Positions 1 through 8,086 of a stretch of DNA of 60,518 bases are shown piece after piece; position 1 is the first letter of the stretch, and each line of letters starts with the position of its first letter. The stretch comes from Solobacterium sp. (lineage in GTDB: Bacteria > Bacillota_I > Bacilli_A > Erysipelotrichales > Erysipelotrichaceae): contig JAFRJJ010000060.1 of assembly GCA_017432325.1 (NCBI GenBank), positions 1 through 60,518 of the forward strand, given 5' to 3'. The notes under the pieces are model-generated. The model worked only from the letters and a program-made list of their open reading frames with translations, did no database searches and had not been told where the DNA came from. Both the position numbers and the translations under genes were made by a program.

Positions 1-21
1 ATGAACGAGATTTCCTTTCAT
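1..21 (-). CDS. Possible 5' end of a leftward gene (cut by window edge)
   Basis: Reading leftward from base 21 gives ATG followed by Lys-Gly-Asn-Leu-Val-His before the window ends. The only support is its placement: an extended -10 element (minus-strand TGGTATACT, bases 28-36) lies six bases upstream, so transcription would start at or next to the ATG. No Shine-Dalgarno fits. The product cannot be named from seven codons. Confidence 0.3.
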
Positions 22-27
22 ACACAT

Positions 28-36
28 AGTATACCA
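28..36 (-). promoter_or_regulatory. Extended -10 promoter reading leftward
   Basis: On the minus strand the sequence is TGG-TATACT, an extended -10 (TGn plus a near-consensus hexamer). The predicted start point falls on the ATG at base 21, which would make a leaderless message, as seems also to be the case for dtd at 2601. No clear -35 is visible. Confidence 0.4.
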
Positions 37-317
37 TTTTTAACATTATAAATAAATATGAAAAGACTATGAGAAGCAGACTTATGGTGCGCTTTCATCT
101 GCGGCAATTGAATTGCCGAGGATTCCCGCTTAATGTCCTAAGCCTTACGAATACAAAAGAAAAGATGGAGGCATCAATCCGGAAGGCGGAGGAGTTTTGC
201 AGAAGTATATCTGAATCCGGACAGTATCGATATATATAGCACATCATCTCAGGCAGTACTGCATGAAAACAGTACTGTCTTTATTATAAAAATCGAAATT
301 ATATCCGGCATTTCAGT
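37..317. other. Intergenic region without a convincing gene
   Basis: A 56-codon frame on the plus strand (69-239) is open, but it has no Shine-Dalgarno and no recognisable product. Its C-terminal half (from the ATG at 165) is hydrophilic and could be a remnant. A terminator-like hairpin follows at 254-283. Nothing else is supported here. Confidence 0.4.
254..283 (+). terminator. Terminator-like hairpin upstream of the sigma factor
   Basis: The self-complementary octamer CAGTACTG occurs at 254-261 and 270-277, separated by an A-rich loop and followed by TCTTTATT. It would end transcription entering from the left and insulate the sigma-factor gene. Confidence 0.5.
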
Positions 318-356
318 ATGTACGATTGTATTTATAGTGAAGGGAGGTCAGACAGG

Positions 357-857
357 ATGAAGGAAACTTTGCTGCGTACGGACAAAGAGATCACGGAAAT
401 CTATATGCGTCACCGGCAGACTGTTTACCGGGTCTGCTATGCGTATATGAAAAATCCTGCTGACACAGAGGATGCAGTTCAGGATACATTCGTTCAGATG
501 ATCAGAAAAGGTCCGGTGTTTGAGAATGAACAGCATGAGAAGGCATGGCTGATCCGGACCGCGGAAAATGTCTGCAGAAATGCACTGCGTTATTGGTGGC
601 GCAGACATGAAGACATTGATGATCATTATGACCTTCAGAGTCCTGATCGTTCCGAGGCAGACAGACTCATGCAGGATGTTATGGCGCTCCCGGATAAATA
701 CAAGACAGTCGTTTATCTTTATTACTACGAAGGATACAGCAGCGCGGAGATCGCCGGAATGCTCGGCAGACCGCAGTCAACGATCAGAAACTATATGCAT
801 GAAGCGCGAAAGATTCTGAAAGAAAGGTCAGGTGAAGATTTCGATGAAGAACGATAA
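357..857 (+). CDS. ECF-type RNA polymerase sigma factor
   Basis: A 166-residue sigma-70 family protein of the two-domain ECF type. Region 2 lies near residues 15-80 and contains the conserved Asp-Ala-Val-Gln-Asp-Thr-Phe stretch. Region 4 lies near 105-160 with a helix-turn-helix (SAEIAGMLGRPQSTIRNYMH). The ATG at 357 is chosen over the upstream in-frame ATG at 318 because AGGGAGG sits at 341-347 with correct spacing. The gene overlaps the following membrane-protein gene by 14 bases, the usual arrangement of a sigma factor and its anti-sigma partner. Family assignment is firm. The regulon is unknown, although the secreted CAP protein encoded convergently next door is a neighbour worth testing. 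Confidence 0.88.
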   Translation: MKETLLRTDKEITEIYMRHRQTVYRVCYAYMKNPADTEDAVQDTFVQMIRKGPVFENEQHEKAWLIRTAENVCRNALRYWWRRHEDIDDHYDLQSPDRSEADRLMQDVMALPDKYKTVVYLYYYEGYSSAEIAGMLGRPQSTIRNYMHEARKILKERSGEDFDEER

Positions 858-1452
858 ACTGATTCAGGCATGGAACACGATCGGACCGGATGATTCCGCT
901 GATGACCGTATGCTGTCTGGGATCCTGGAACAGAACCATAAGTATATTCAGAAACAGGAGAACAGTTTGATGAAAAAGATATATATCCCCCGCATGGCAG
1001 CCGCTGTCACCGTGCTTTGCATATGTCTTGCCGGTACAGTCATGGTATCCGCCGGTACACTGAAGGGCTTCTTCCGCGATGTTTTCAGCCCGGGCGGAGC
1101 AGTCACCGGAACAGTCTATGAAAACGCGGACCAGGAACTCGAAGTCAGTGTTTTTGCGGAAGGAGACGTACTGCATGCAGTGCTGCAGTGCCCGGATACG
1201 GTACCGTACAGTGAGATCGAGGAGTGGAAAGTCACCGGCTACCAGGTCATTGATGCCGGCGGGAATACCGTGATGGAAAACGAACCGGCGGAATGGACCG
1301 GGGTGAATGACGGAACAGCTGAGATCATCGTGCCGCTGACATTGCAGGAACACGGCACATACCGTCTTGTGATCACGGAATTCTCCGGAAGAAAAAAGGC
1401 CGATCAGGATCTCCCGGTCAGAGGACACTGGGAATGCACATTTGAATACTGA
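844..1452 (+). CDS. Membrane-anchored putative anti-sigma factor
   Basis: A 202-residue protein with a short hydrophilic N-terminal part (about 1-45), a single transmembrane helix near residues 50-70 (MAAAVTVLCICLAGTVMV), and an extracellular beta-rich C-terminal region of about 130 residues. This topology, plus overlap with an ECF sigma gene, is typical of DUF4179-like anti-sigma proteins that hold the sigma factor at the membrane. The start at 844 is preferred to the GTG at 832 because the GGTCAGGTGA stretch serves as its ribosome binding site. No zinc-binding HxxxCxxC anti-sigma motif is visible, so the anti-sigma role rests on context. Confidence 0.65.
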   Translation: MKNDKLIQAWNTIGPDDSADDRMLSGILEQNHKYIQKQENSLMKKIYIPRMAAAVTVLCICLAGTVMVSAGTLKGFFRDVFSPGGAVTGTVYENADQELEVSVFAEGDVLHAVLQCPDTVPYSEIEEWKVTGYQVIDAGGNTVMENEPAEWTGVNDGTAEIIVPLTLQEHGTYRLVITEFSGRKKADQDLPVRGHWECTFEY

Positions 1453-1459
1453 AATGAAA

Positions 1460-1486
1460 AAGAGCAGTTCATCACGAGCTGCTCTT
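1460..1486. terminator. Terminator between convergent genes
   Basis: AAGAGCAG (1460-1467) pairs with CTGCTCTT (1479-1486). On the minus strand the stem is followed by TTTTTC, so it best serves the leftward CAP-protein gene ending at 1492. It may also act on the sigma operon. Confidence 0.7.
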
Positions 1487-1491
1487 GTTGA

Positions 1492-2490
1492 TCAGTAGAC
1501 CATTGCTTCCCAGACATTTCCGGAATGACCGATCGATATGATCGTTCCGAACGTTCCCAGAACACACGCTGCGTGTCCCGGCTCATTCAGCCACCAGTTC
1601 AGGTTCGATTCGACGGAATTGCCGTAGGCGACCAGGATCTCCCAGACCATGGAACCGTGAGGTTCACCGACCTGCGCCATGACCGTATGATACGGTGTTC
1701 CGTCAGGTCTTGTATGGCTGAGGAAATATGTGCATTCCTGTGCGCGGATCGCGGAAGCAGTCATGCCTGCATCGCTTGCCAGCACATACGGGTACAGGCC
1801 ATAGGCTGCACGTACCGCATTGATGGCTTCAAACATTGCATACACGGATCCGTCATCGTTGATCATCAGTGTAGAGAGATCAACATTCTCGCCCGGCGCA
1901 AGGACCGGTGTATATACCTCTACCTCCAGTGAGGCTGCGGCGGAATGACCGTGCATATTGGTAACTGTATAGTTCACAGTATATGTTCCGTTGACTTTCG
2001 TATCGACATCGCTGTCTACACTGAGTGCCGGCAGGATACCGGAACCGTCTGTGATCTCCGCAATATAATCAAGCGGATCAAATTCAGAATTCTTTTTGAC
2101 TGACACTGTTTCCGATGTCAGCAGGATCTCAGGATCGTCTGACAGGATATTCCTGATCAGAACGGGTACGGACAGCGCTGTGCCGACACCTGTATCGTCG
2201 TTTGTGAAGTCGATGTTAACGACTACGGAGTTCAGACCGGCAGATACCTGTGAGAACGGGCTGACGCTGATGACTGTATTTTCTGCATCGTATTCATCGT
2301 AATACTGAGACAGAACTGCGTGCTTGATCGTTTCAAGCGGCTGTGTATCAGAGGATTCCAGTTCGATGACCTGGAGCTCTGTATTGCTGTCGCTGAGCTC
2401 TTCAGCACTGATCACGGGTGTGCCCGCAAGCACATATGACAGTACCGGGATAAGCGACAGTACTCTTTTTTTCGTACTTTTGTAAGTCAT
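1492..2490 (-). CDS. Secreted CAP-domain protein with Ig-like module
   Basis: A 332-residue exported protein. It has a signal peptide (Lys-Lys-Arg then a hydrophobic stretch ending VISA near residue 29), a middle region near 120-200 resembling a DUF5011-type Ig-like repeat (PLDYIAEITDGSG followed by NGTYTVNYTVT), and a C-terminal CAP/SCP-PR1 domain near 215-332 with an Ala-x-Arg-Ala-Ala-Tyr-Gly-Leu helix and a Ser-His-Thr-Arg-Pro-Asp-Gly motif. CAP proteins of Bacillota are secreted and mostly uncharacterised. No Shine-Dalgarno is obvious. An in-frame ATG at 2544 would add 18 residues ahead of the signal peptide, so the start is uncertain. Confidence 0.75.
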   Translation of the reverse strand: MTYKSTKKRVLSLIPVLSYVLAGTPVISAEELSDSNTELQVIELESSDTQPLETIKHAVLSQYYDEYDAENTVISVSPFSQVSAGLNSVVVNIDFTNDDTGVGTALSVPVLIRNILSDDPEILLTSETVSVKKNSEFDPLDYIAEITDGSGILPALSVDSDVDTKVNGTYTVNYTVTNMHGHSAAASLEVEVYTPVLAPGENVDLSTLMINDDGSVYAMFEAINAVRAAYGLYPYVLASDAGMTASAIRAQECTYFLSHTRPDGTPYHTVMAQVGEPHGSMVWEILVAYGNSVESNLNWWLNEPGHAACVLGTFGTIISIGHSGNVWEAMVY

Positions 2491-2587
2491 AATCGGGATT
2501 TTAGTGTTCCCGGAATGAAAAAGCAAGCAAAATAATAATTTCATACAAAATTCCCATAATCATACCGCTTACATGCGTTTTTTTCGG

Positions 2588-2600
2588 TATACTTGTGGAT
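2588..2600 (+). promoter_or_regulatory. Promoter giving a leaderless dtd transcript
   Basis: TATACT (2588-2593) lies seven bases before the dtd ATG at 2601, so the predicted transcription start coincides with the start codon. No Shine-Dalgarno fits between them. The -35 region is poor. Confidence 0.45.
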
Positions 2601-3047
2601 ATGAAAACAGTTATTCAAAGAGTAAGCGAAGCATCTGTAACGATCGATGGAAGCGTACATGGTGCGATCGGAACCGGATTCATGATCCTTGTAGGAATCA
2701 GGGACGAGGATACTGAAGCGGACGTCAGAAAGATGGCGGACAAGATCATGAAGCTCCGGATATTTGAAGACGCGGCAGGCAAGATGAATCTGTCGCTTGC
2801 ACAGGCGGAAGGCGCGATATTATCCATCTCGCAGTTCACACTTTACGCTGACTGCAAAAAAGGAAACAGGCCAAGCTTTGATAAAGCAGGCAAGCCGGAA
2901 CACGCAAAAAAGATGTATCTGTATTTCAACGAATATATCAGATCACAGGGGTTCCGGGTAGAAGAAGGGATCTTCGGAGCAGAAATGAAAGTCCGTCTGC
3001 TGAATGACGGACCGGTAACGATCCTGCTGGACAGCGATACATTATAG
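2601..3047 (+). CDS. dtd: D-aminoacyl-tRNA deacylase
   Basis: A 148-residue cytosolic enzyme that hydrolyses D-aminoacyl-tRNA (and glycyl-tRNA-Ala) as a chirality proofreader. The family signatures are present: SQFTLYAD near residues 77-84 and the Gly-cisPro NDGPVT near 135-140, and the length matches. A GTG at 2595 is in frame, but the family N-terminus (Met-Lys-Thr-Val-Ile-Gln-Arg-Val) begins at the ATG at 2601. That ATG lies seven bases after a -10 hexamer with no ribosome binding site, suggesting leaderless translation. folD follows after nine bases, so the two are co-transcribed. Confidence 0.95.
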   Translation: MKTVIQRVSEASVTIDGSVHGAIGTGFMILVGIRDEDTEADVRKMADKIMKLRIFEDAAGKMNLSLAQAEGAILSISQFTLYADCKKGNRPSFDKAGKPEHAKKMYLYFNEYIRSQGFRVEEGIFGAEMKVRLLNDGPVTILLDSDTL

Positions 3048-3056
3048 GAGGACGGT

Positions 3057-3911
3057 ATGGCAGTTGTTATTTACGGGAGTGAGTTATCCCGCAGACTGAA
3101 AGAAGAAATGAAGGAGGAGATCGCTGGTTATCTTTCAAAGGGCATGCGCGCGCCGAAGCTTGGTGTTATACTTGTCGGCGACAATCCTGCGTCCATCTCT
3201 TATGTCAGAGGAAAGAGAAAAGCTGCCGAAGCGGTCGGGATCAGTCTGAAGCTGAACCACATGCCTGAAGAGACATCCCAGGATGAACTCGAACAGGCAA
3301 TCACTGAACTGAATGAAGATCCTGAAATTGACGGCATCCTGATCCAGCTGCCACTGCCCAAGGGACACGGACTGAATGAGATTCGGGCAATACAGCTTGT
3401 TGATCCCAATAAGGATGTAGACGGTCTGCACCCTGTCAATGTCGGTCTGCTCCATTCCGGACTGGACGGATTTGTGCCGTGCACTCCGATCGGCATCATG
3501 CAGATCCTGCAGGAAATGGGCTGCGATCCGGACGGAAAGAACGCAGTCGTTGTCGGACGTTCAAAACTTGTCGGGGCACCTGTCGCAAGACTGCTGCAGA
3601 ATGCCAACGCAACGGTGACCGTATGTCATTCACATACAAAGAATCTGAAGGAAATCTGCCGGAATGCCGATATTCTTGTTGCGGCGATCGGCAGACCGAA
3701 GTATTTTACAGCTGAATATATTAAAGAAGGTGCGTATATCGTGGATGTCGGCGTCAACAGACTGGAAGACGGCCATCTCTGCGGTGATGTTGATTTTGAG
3801 GCTGCTCAGAACATTGCCGGAGCGATCACGCCTGTCCCCAAAGGTGTCGGACCGATGACGATCTGTTCGCTGCTGTCAAACACACTGAAGGCATACAGGA
3901 GGAAACTATGA
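3057..3911 (+). CDS. folD: Bifunctional methylenetetrahydrofolate dehydrogenase/cyclohydrolase
   Basis: A 284-residue cytosolic enzyme interconverting 5,10-methylene- and 10-formyl-tetrahydrofolate with NADP. Visible signatures are the Tyr-Val-Arg-Gly-Lys catalytic motif (YVxxK) near residue 50, DGILIQLPLP, PNKDVDGLHPVNVG, PCTPIGI, the nucleotide-binding VVVGRSKLVGAPVA and the C-terminal PVPKGVGPMT. Length is normal. GGAGGACGGT precedes the ATG. It overlaps the next gene by ATGA, indicating translational coupling. Confidence 0.97.
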   Translation: MAVVIYGSELSRRLKEEMKEEIAGYLSKGMRAPKLGVILVGDNPASISYVRGKRKAAEAVGISLKLNHMPEETSQDELEQAITELNEDPEIDGILIQLPLPKGHGLNEIRAIQLVDPNKDVDGLHPVNVGLLHSGLDGFVPCTPIGIMQILQEMGCDPDGKNAVVVGRSKLVGAPVARLLQNANATVTVCHSHTKNLKEICRNADILVAAIGRPKYFTAEYIKEGAYIVDVGVNRLEDGHLCGDVDFEAAQNIAGAITPVPKGVGPMTICSLLSNTLKAYRRKL

Positions 3912-4111
3912 TCGTACCTGAATACGGATTAGGTGATGTAGTTGAAATGAAAAAGGAACATCCGTGTCATAAGTCCAAATACTGGAATGTGATCAGGATG
4001 GGCGCGGATATCAAGATCAAATGTCAGGGATGCGGAGCAGTGATCATGTTCGAGCGTCATGAATTTGAGCGCAAACTGAAACGTGTGATCGAACACGTCA
4101 GTGAAGATTGA
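3908..4111 (+). CDS. yyzM: DUF951 family small protein (YyzM-like)
   Basis: A 67-residue protein of the DUF951 family, found in Bacillota next to the GTPase ychF. It carries His-Pro-Cys-His at 19-22 and Cys-Gln-Gly-Cys-Gly near 40-44, a plausible metal-binding set. The fold is predicted to be a small SH3-like barrel and the function is unknown. It overlaps folD by four bases, and ychF begins 15 bases after its stop. Confidence 0.85.
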   Translation: MIVPEYGLGDVVEMKKEHPCHKSKYWNVIRMGADIKIKCQGCGAVIMFERHEFERKLKRVIEHVSED

Positions 4112-4125
4112 AAGGAAGGTCTTTT

Positions 4126-5226
4126 ATGGCTTTAACAGCAGGAATCGTAGGTCTGCCGAATGTCGGCAAGTCCACATTGTTCAATGCGATCACGAACAGT
4201 CAGGTTCTGGCAGAAAACTATCCGTTCGCAACGATCGCGCCGAACGTCGGTGTGGTAGAAGTGCCGGATGAACGTATGGACAACATTGTGGAACTGTTCC
4301 ATCCGAAACGTACGATCTACACAACATTTGAATTTACGGATATTGCGGGACTGGTAAAAGGTGCCTCCCGCGGTGAGGGTCTGGGCAATCAGTTCCTGTC
4401 TCACATCAGGCAGACAGACGCGATCTGCCATGTTGTCAGATGTTTTGAGGATGACGATATCATGCACGTGGAAGGATCCGTTGATCCGATCCGTGATATT
4501 GATGAGATCAACCTGGAACTGTGCATCGCAGACCTGGATACTGTGGAAAACAGGATCTCAAAGGTCCAGAGAAAAGCACAGACTAAGGAAAAGGATGCCG
4601 TACAGGAGTACGCGACACTCGTGAAGCTGAAGGATGCCCTGGTGGCCGGAACTCCGGTACGTCTGCTTGAACTGAATGATACAGACCGTGAATATCTGAA
4701 AAACTACGGACTGCTGACAGGCAAACCGGTCATTTATGTCGCAAACATGAGCGATGTTGAGATCAATGAACCGGAGTCCAACGAATACTACGCGGCTGTC
4801 AAGAAGTTCGCTGATTCCGAAGGGAGCGAATGCATCGCGATCTGCGCGAAGATGGAAGAAGAACTGGCAGGTCTTTCCAAAGAGGAAAAACGTGAATTCC
4901 TGGATGAACTTGGAATCGAACGTTCCGGTCTGGATCAGATCATCCGTGCCGCATATCATCTGCTTGGTCTGCGTACATTCTTTACGGTCGGTGAACCGGA
5001 ATGCCGTGCCTGGACATTCCGTGAAGGAATGCTGGCACCGCAGTGCGCGGGCATCATTCATACTGACTTTGAAAAGGGCTTTATCCGTGCCGAGATCTAT
5101 AGCTACGATGATCTGATGGAATACAAAACGGAAGCGTCTTTAAAGGAACACGGAAAGATCCGTCTGGAAGGAAAAGAATATCCGATGAAAGACGGAGACG
5201 TCGTATTCTTCCGCTTTAATGTATAA
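4126..5226 (+). CDS. ychF: Ribosome-associated GTPase/ATPase YchF
   Basis: A 366-residue Obg-related P-loop NTPase (OLA1/YchF group) that prefers ATP and associates with ribosomes. Walker A is GLPNVGKST near residues 8-16. The switch II region reads FTDIAGLVKGAS, and the usual NKxD is replaced by a VANMSD-type sequence, as expected for YchF. The C-terminal TGS domain ends in DGDVVFFRFNV. The ATG at 4126 with GGAAGG upstream is preferred to the in-frame ATG at 4108. It is the last gene of the dtd-folD-yyzM-ychF run. Confidence 0.96.
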   Translation: MALTAGIVGLPNVGKSTLFNAITNSQVLAENYPFATIAPNVGVVEVPDERMDNIVELFHPKRTIYTTFEFTDIAGLVKGASRGEGLGNQFLSHIRQTDAICHVVRCFEDDDIMHVEGSVDPIRDIDEINLELCIADLDTVENRISKVQRKAQTKEKDAVQEYATLVKLKDALVAGTPVRLLELNDTDREYLKNYGLLTGKPVIYVANMSDVEINEPESNEYYAAVKKFADSEGSECIAICAKMEEELAGLSKEEKREFLDELGIERSGLDQIIRAAYHLLGLRTFFTVGEPECRAWTFREGMLAPQCAGIIHTDFEKGFIRAEIYSYDDLMEYKTEASLKEHGKIRLEGKEYPMKDGDVVFFRFNV

Positions 5227-5275
5227 AGCCGGAAGAGACCGGGCAGGAGTATTTCAACAACCCTGCAGATATACA

Positions 5276-5284
5276 TGCTAGAAT
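5276..5284 (+). promoter_or_regulatory. Extended -10 promoter for darA
   Basis: TGC-TAGAAT is an extended -10 element about 28 bases before the darA start. The same TGCTANAAT form recurs before other genes at 18526, 22759 and 30024. A good Shine-Dalgarno (AGAGAGGTAA) lies between it and the ATG. Confidence 0.5.
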
Positions 5285-5312
5285 ATAAAAAAGCAGCAGA
5301 GAGGTAACTGAT

Positions 5313-5636
5313 ATGAAATTAATACTGGCGATCGTGTCGAATGACGATGCTTCAAATGTCTCCTCCGCTTTGACAAAAAACGGTTATTCCGTAACACGTC
5401 TGGCAACAACAGGCGGTTTTCTCAGAGCAGGCAATACAACGATTATTGCAGGTACGGAAGATGAAAAGGTCGATTACTGCATTGAACTGATCGGAAAAGA
5501 ATCCAAACGCCGTACAGAGATCGTTCCTTCTTCCGCAAGCTATGATATCGGCAGATATGCTTCATTCCCTGTCGAGGTCCAGGTCGGCGGCGCGACGGTA
5601 TTTGTTCTGGATGTTGAACAGTTCATCAAACTGTAA
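5313..5636 (+). CDS. darA: Cyclic-di-AMP receptor, PII-like (DarA/PstA family)
   Basis: A 107-residue trimeric PII-like protein (DUF970) that binds c-di-AMP in Bacillota. Features include the N-terminal MKLILAIVSNDDAS strand-helix, the Thr-Gly-Gly-Phe-Leu-Arg-x-Gly-Asn-Thr loop near residues 33-42, and the C-terminal GGATVFVLDVEQF strand. Length and motifs match the family closely. Its effector target is unknown in general. The c-di-AMP phosphodiesterase gdpP lies about 26 kb downstream. An acetyltransferase gene follows after five bases and is probably co-transcribed. Confidence 0.92.
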   Translation: MKLILAIVSNDDASNVSSALTKNGYSVTRLATTGGFLRAGNTTIIAGTEDEKVDYCIELIGKESKRRTEIVPSSASYDIGRYASFPVEVQVGGATVFVLDVEQFIKL

Positions 5637-5641
5637 ACCGC

Positions 5642-6154
5642 ATGATCAGAAGAACAGAAGAAAAGGATATTCCTGCTGTCATGGAAGTGATCGAGGATGC
5701 CAGGGCTGATCTGAAGGCCAGAGGCATTCCGCAGTGGCAGAACGGTTATCCCAACGCCGACAGCATCCGTCAGGATATCAAAGACGGTGCGTCATGGCTG
5801 ATCGAAGAGAACGGACAGGTTGTCGGGACCTGCTGTATCCGGCTGGAGCGTGATCCGAACTATACATATATTGAGAACGGTGCCTGGCTGAATGATGAGG
5901 ACTATGCGGTCATTCACAGGATCGCTGTGCTTGTTTCCACACGCGGACACGGATATGCCGGGATGTTTTTCCGGCATGCCGGGAAGCTTGCCAGGGAAGG
6001 CGGATACCGCAATCTGCGCGCCGATACCCATGATCTCAATCTGTCCATGCAGAAGGCACTTCAGAAGGAAGGCTTTGTCCCGTGCGGCAGGGTATATATG
6101 CAGGACGGGGCTCCCCGCATCGGTTTTCAGAAATTGTTACAGGAATCTGATTGA
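5642..6154 (+). CDS. GNAT family N-acetyltransferase
   Basis: A 170-residue cytosolic acetyltransferase fold. Residues about 35-60 contain the IPQWQNGYP region seen in a common Bacillota GNAT subgroup. The acetyl-CoA loop is RGHGYAG near residues 100-106, and Ala-Asp-Thr-His and Ala-Leu-Gln-Lys-Glu-Gly-Phe motifs follow. There is no clear Shine-Dalgarno, and the ATG is five bases after the darA stop, so translation is probably coupled. The substrate is unknown. Confidence 0.82.
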   Translation: MIRRTEEKDIPAVMEVIEDARADLKARGIPQWQNGYPNADSIRQDIKDGASWLIEENGQVVGTCCIRLERDPNYTYIENGAWLNDEDYAVIHRIAVLVSTRGHGYAGMFFRHAGKLAREGGYRNLRADTHDLNLSMQKALQKEGFVPCGRVYMQDGAPRIGFQKLLQESD

Positions 6155-6173
6155 AACACATCAGATTCTTTTT
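6143..6173 (+). terminator. Rho-independent terminator after the acetyltransferase gene
   Basis: GAATCTGAT (6143-6151) pairs with ATCAGATTC (6160-6168), followed by five T residues. The left arm overlaps the stop codon of the acetyltransferase gene. Confidence 0.85.
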
Positions 6174-6229
6174 ATCATGTTCAATACTTCATACCGTTCG
6201 TCTAGTATACTTTGCATTGAGGGAAAACC

Positions 6230-7588
6230 ATGAACAAAGGATTAATGACAAGCGGCAATATTTACAAGCGGATCCTGATATTCGCAATACCGCTTCTGCT
6301 GGGGAATTTCTTCCAGCTGATGTACAACACTATCGACTCCATCATCGTCGGCAATTATGTCGGAAAAGAGGCTCTGGCAGCAGTCGGTGCCAGTTCTCCT
6401 GTCATCAATCTGCTGATCGCGTTCTTCCAGGGCCTGGCAACCGGCGCTGGCGTAGTCGTCTCCAGGTATTACGGCGCGGGACATCACAGGAAAATGAGTG
6501 AAGCGATCCATTCCTTTATCCTGTTCGCGATGATATTCGGACTCTTCCTCAGCGTGCTGGGTGTAACGATGACACCGGTATTCCTGAACATGATCGGTAC
6601 GCCGGCAGATGTGTTTGCGCAGGCGGCTTCTTATCTGAGAGTTTATTTCCTGGGCAATATATTCGTAACGGTTTACAACAGCTCTACAGGCATCCTGCAG
6701 GCTGTCGGGGATTCCAGACATCCTCTTTATTTCCTGATCGCGTCATCCATACTGAATGTCCTGCTGGATATTCTGTTTGTCAGGGTGATCGGGATCGGTG
6801 TTGTCGGAGCCGCGCTGGCTACGATCATCTGCCAGGGTGTTTCGATGGTCCTTGTCATTACCGTCCTGATGCGCACAGACGCCGAATACAGACTGAAGCT
6901 CAGCCAGCTGAAGCTGAACTTTGCGATCCTCAGGGAGATCGTCAGGATCGGTGTTCCGGCCGGGGTGCAGGGCGTTGTCGTATCCGTTTCAAATGTCATC
7001 GTCATGGGCTATATCAATTCCTTCGGCTCGGCGTCCATAGCAGGTTTCTCAAGCGCCAACAAGTTTGATAATTTCATCGGTCTGCCGGTCAACAGCTTCG
7101 CGCTGGCTGCCACGACATTCTGCGGGCAGAATCTCGGTGCTGGTGAATTTGAGCGTGTCAGAAAAGGCGTGCGCGCAGCTCTGGCAATGTCTGTCACCGC
7201 CGTTGTGACAATGGGCGTGATCATATACACCAATGCGCCTGTATGCATCCGCATGTTCTCTTCCGATCCCGAAGTGATCGAAGCAGGCGCGGGACTGATC
7301 CGGATCATGTGCCCGTTCTATATCTTCCTTTGTTTCCACCAGGTCTTCTCTTCCGCCCTGCGCGCGAGCGGACACAGCAGTGTGCCGATGATAACATCGA
7401 TCATTTCGTTCGTCGTCCTGAGACAGATCTTCCTGGCATTTACGATGCCCAGATGGCATGAGATCAGCCTGGTCGGATACTGCTACAGCTTTACCTGGGT
7501 CCTGGCGGCGCTGTTTACCGGATTCTATTATTTCCACAGCAGATGGCTTCAGAAAGAGCAGGCACATTATAAGCCTCGTACTGTATAA
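6230..7588 (+). CDS. MATE family multidrug/Na+ antiporter
   Basis: A 452-residue polytopic membrane protein with about twelve hydrophobic helices. The N-terminal half shows the MATE signature (IPLLLGNFFQLMYNTIDSII, then GKEALAAVGASSP). It is expected to export cationic or drug-like compounds in exchange for Na+ or H+. TATACT (6206-6211) and a GAGGGA ribosome binding site immediately precede it. It stands as its own unit, with ispF following behind a separate promoter. The substrate cannot be told from sequence. Confidence 0.92.
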   Translation: MNKGLMTSGNIYKRILIFAIPLLLGNFFQLMYNTIDSIIVGNYVGKEALAAVGASSPVINLLIAFFQGLATGAGVVVSRYYGAGHHRKMSEAIHSFILFAMIFGLFLSVLGVTMTPVFLNMIGTPADVFAQAASYLRVYFLGNIFVTVYNSSTGILQAVGDSRHPLYFLIASSILNVLLDILFVRVIGIGVVGAALATIICQGVSMVLVITVLMRTDAEYRLKLSQLKLNFAILREIVRIGVPAGVQGVVVSVSNVIVMGYINSFGSASIAGFSSANKFDNFIGLPVNSFALAATTFCGQNLGAGEFERVRKGVRAALAMSVTAVVTMGVIIYTNAPVCIRMFSSDPEVIEAGAGLIRIMCPFYIFLCFHQVFSSALRASGHSSVPMITSIISFVVLRQIFLAFTMPRWHEISLVGYCYSFTWVLAALFTGFYYFHSRWLQKEQAHYKPRTV

Positions 7589-7589
7589 T
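7584..7589 (+). promoter_or_regulatory. -10 element for ispF
   Basis: TATAAT overlaps the last codon of the MATE gene and lies 23 bases before the ispF ATG. CAGGTAAC, also seen before darA and the DUF1934 gene, provides the ribosome binding site. No strong -35 is visible. Confidence 0.5.
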
Positions 7590-7612
7590 TCTGTTATAGG
7601 CAGGTAACTGAT

Positions 7613-8086
7613 ATGAGAATCGGACAATCAACTGATATTCATCGTCTTGCGGAGGGACGAAAACTGATACTCGGCGGTGTTGAGATCCCGTTTGAGAAAG
7701 GTCTTCTGGGACACAGTGACGCGGACGCTCTGACACATGCGGTGGCAGAAGCGATCCTCGGTGCGCTTGCCCTGGGCGACCTGGGACACTGGTTTCCTGA
7801 TACAGACCCCAAATGGAAGGGCGTAAACTCTCAGATCATCCTGAAAGCCGTTGCGGATATGATGAGGGAAAGAGGCTATCATATCGGCAATGTTGACAGT
7901 CTGGTACTGATCGAGAAGCCGAAGATGGCACCGCATATCCAGGCAATGCGTCAGAACTTTGCGGATGCCCTGGGCTGTGATATTTCCCGTATTTCCGTAA
8001 AAGCAACAAGAGGAGAAGGCATGGGCTTTGTCGGACGGATGGAAGGCGTCATGGCGCAGGCTGTCGTCCTTCTGGAAGAGGACTGA
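7613..8086 (+). CDS. ispF: 2-C-methyl-D-erythritol 2,4-cyclodiphosphate synthase
   Basis: A 157-residue homotrimeric enzyme of the MEP isoprenoid pathway that forms the cyclic diphosphate from CDP-ME 2-phosphate. Asp8 and His10 in GQSTDIHRL and the His in GHSDADALTHA are metal ligands. FPDTDPKWKG, EKPKMAPHI and KATRGEGMGF are family motifs. Length is typical. The HD-domain gene starts at the base after its stop, so they form one operon. No other MEP gene is in this window. Confidence 0.96.
   Translation: MRIGQSTDIHRLAEGRKLILGGVEIPFEKGLLGHSDADALTHAVAEAILGALALGDLGHWFPDTDPKWKGVNSQIILKAVADMMRERGYHIGNVDSLVLIEKPKMAPHIQAMRQNFADALGCDISRISVKATRGEGMGFVGRMEGVMAQAVVLLEED

Noticed and set aside
69..239. 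56-codon frame near the left edge
   Set aside because: It has no Shine-Dalgarno, no recognised family and an irregular composition. It is mentioned only in the region note.
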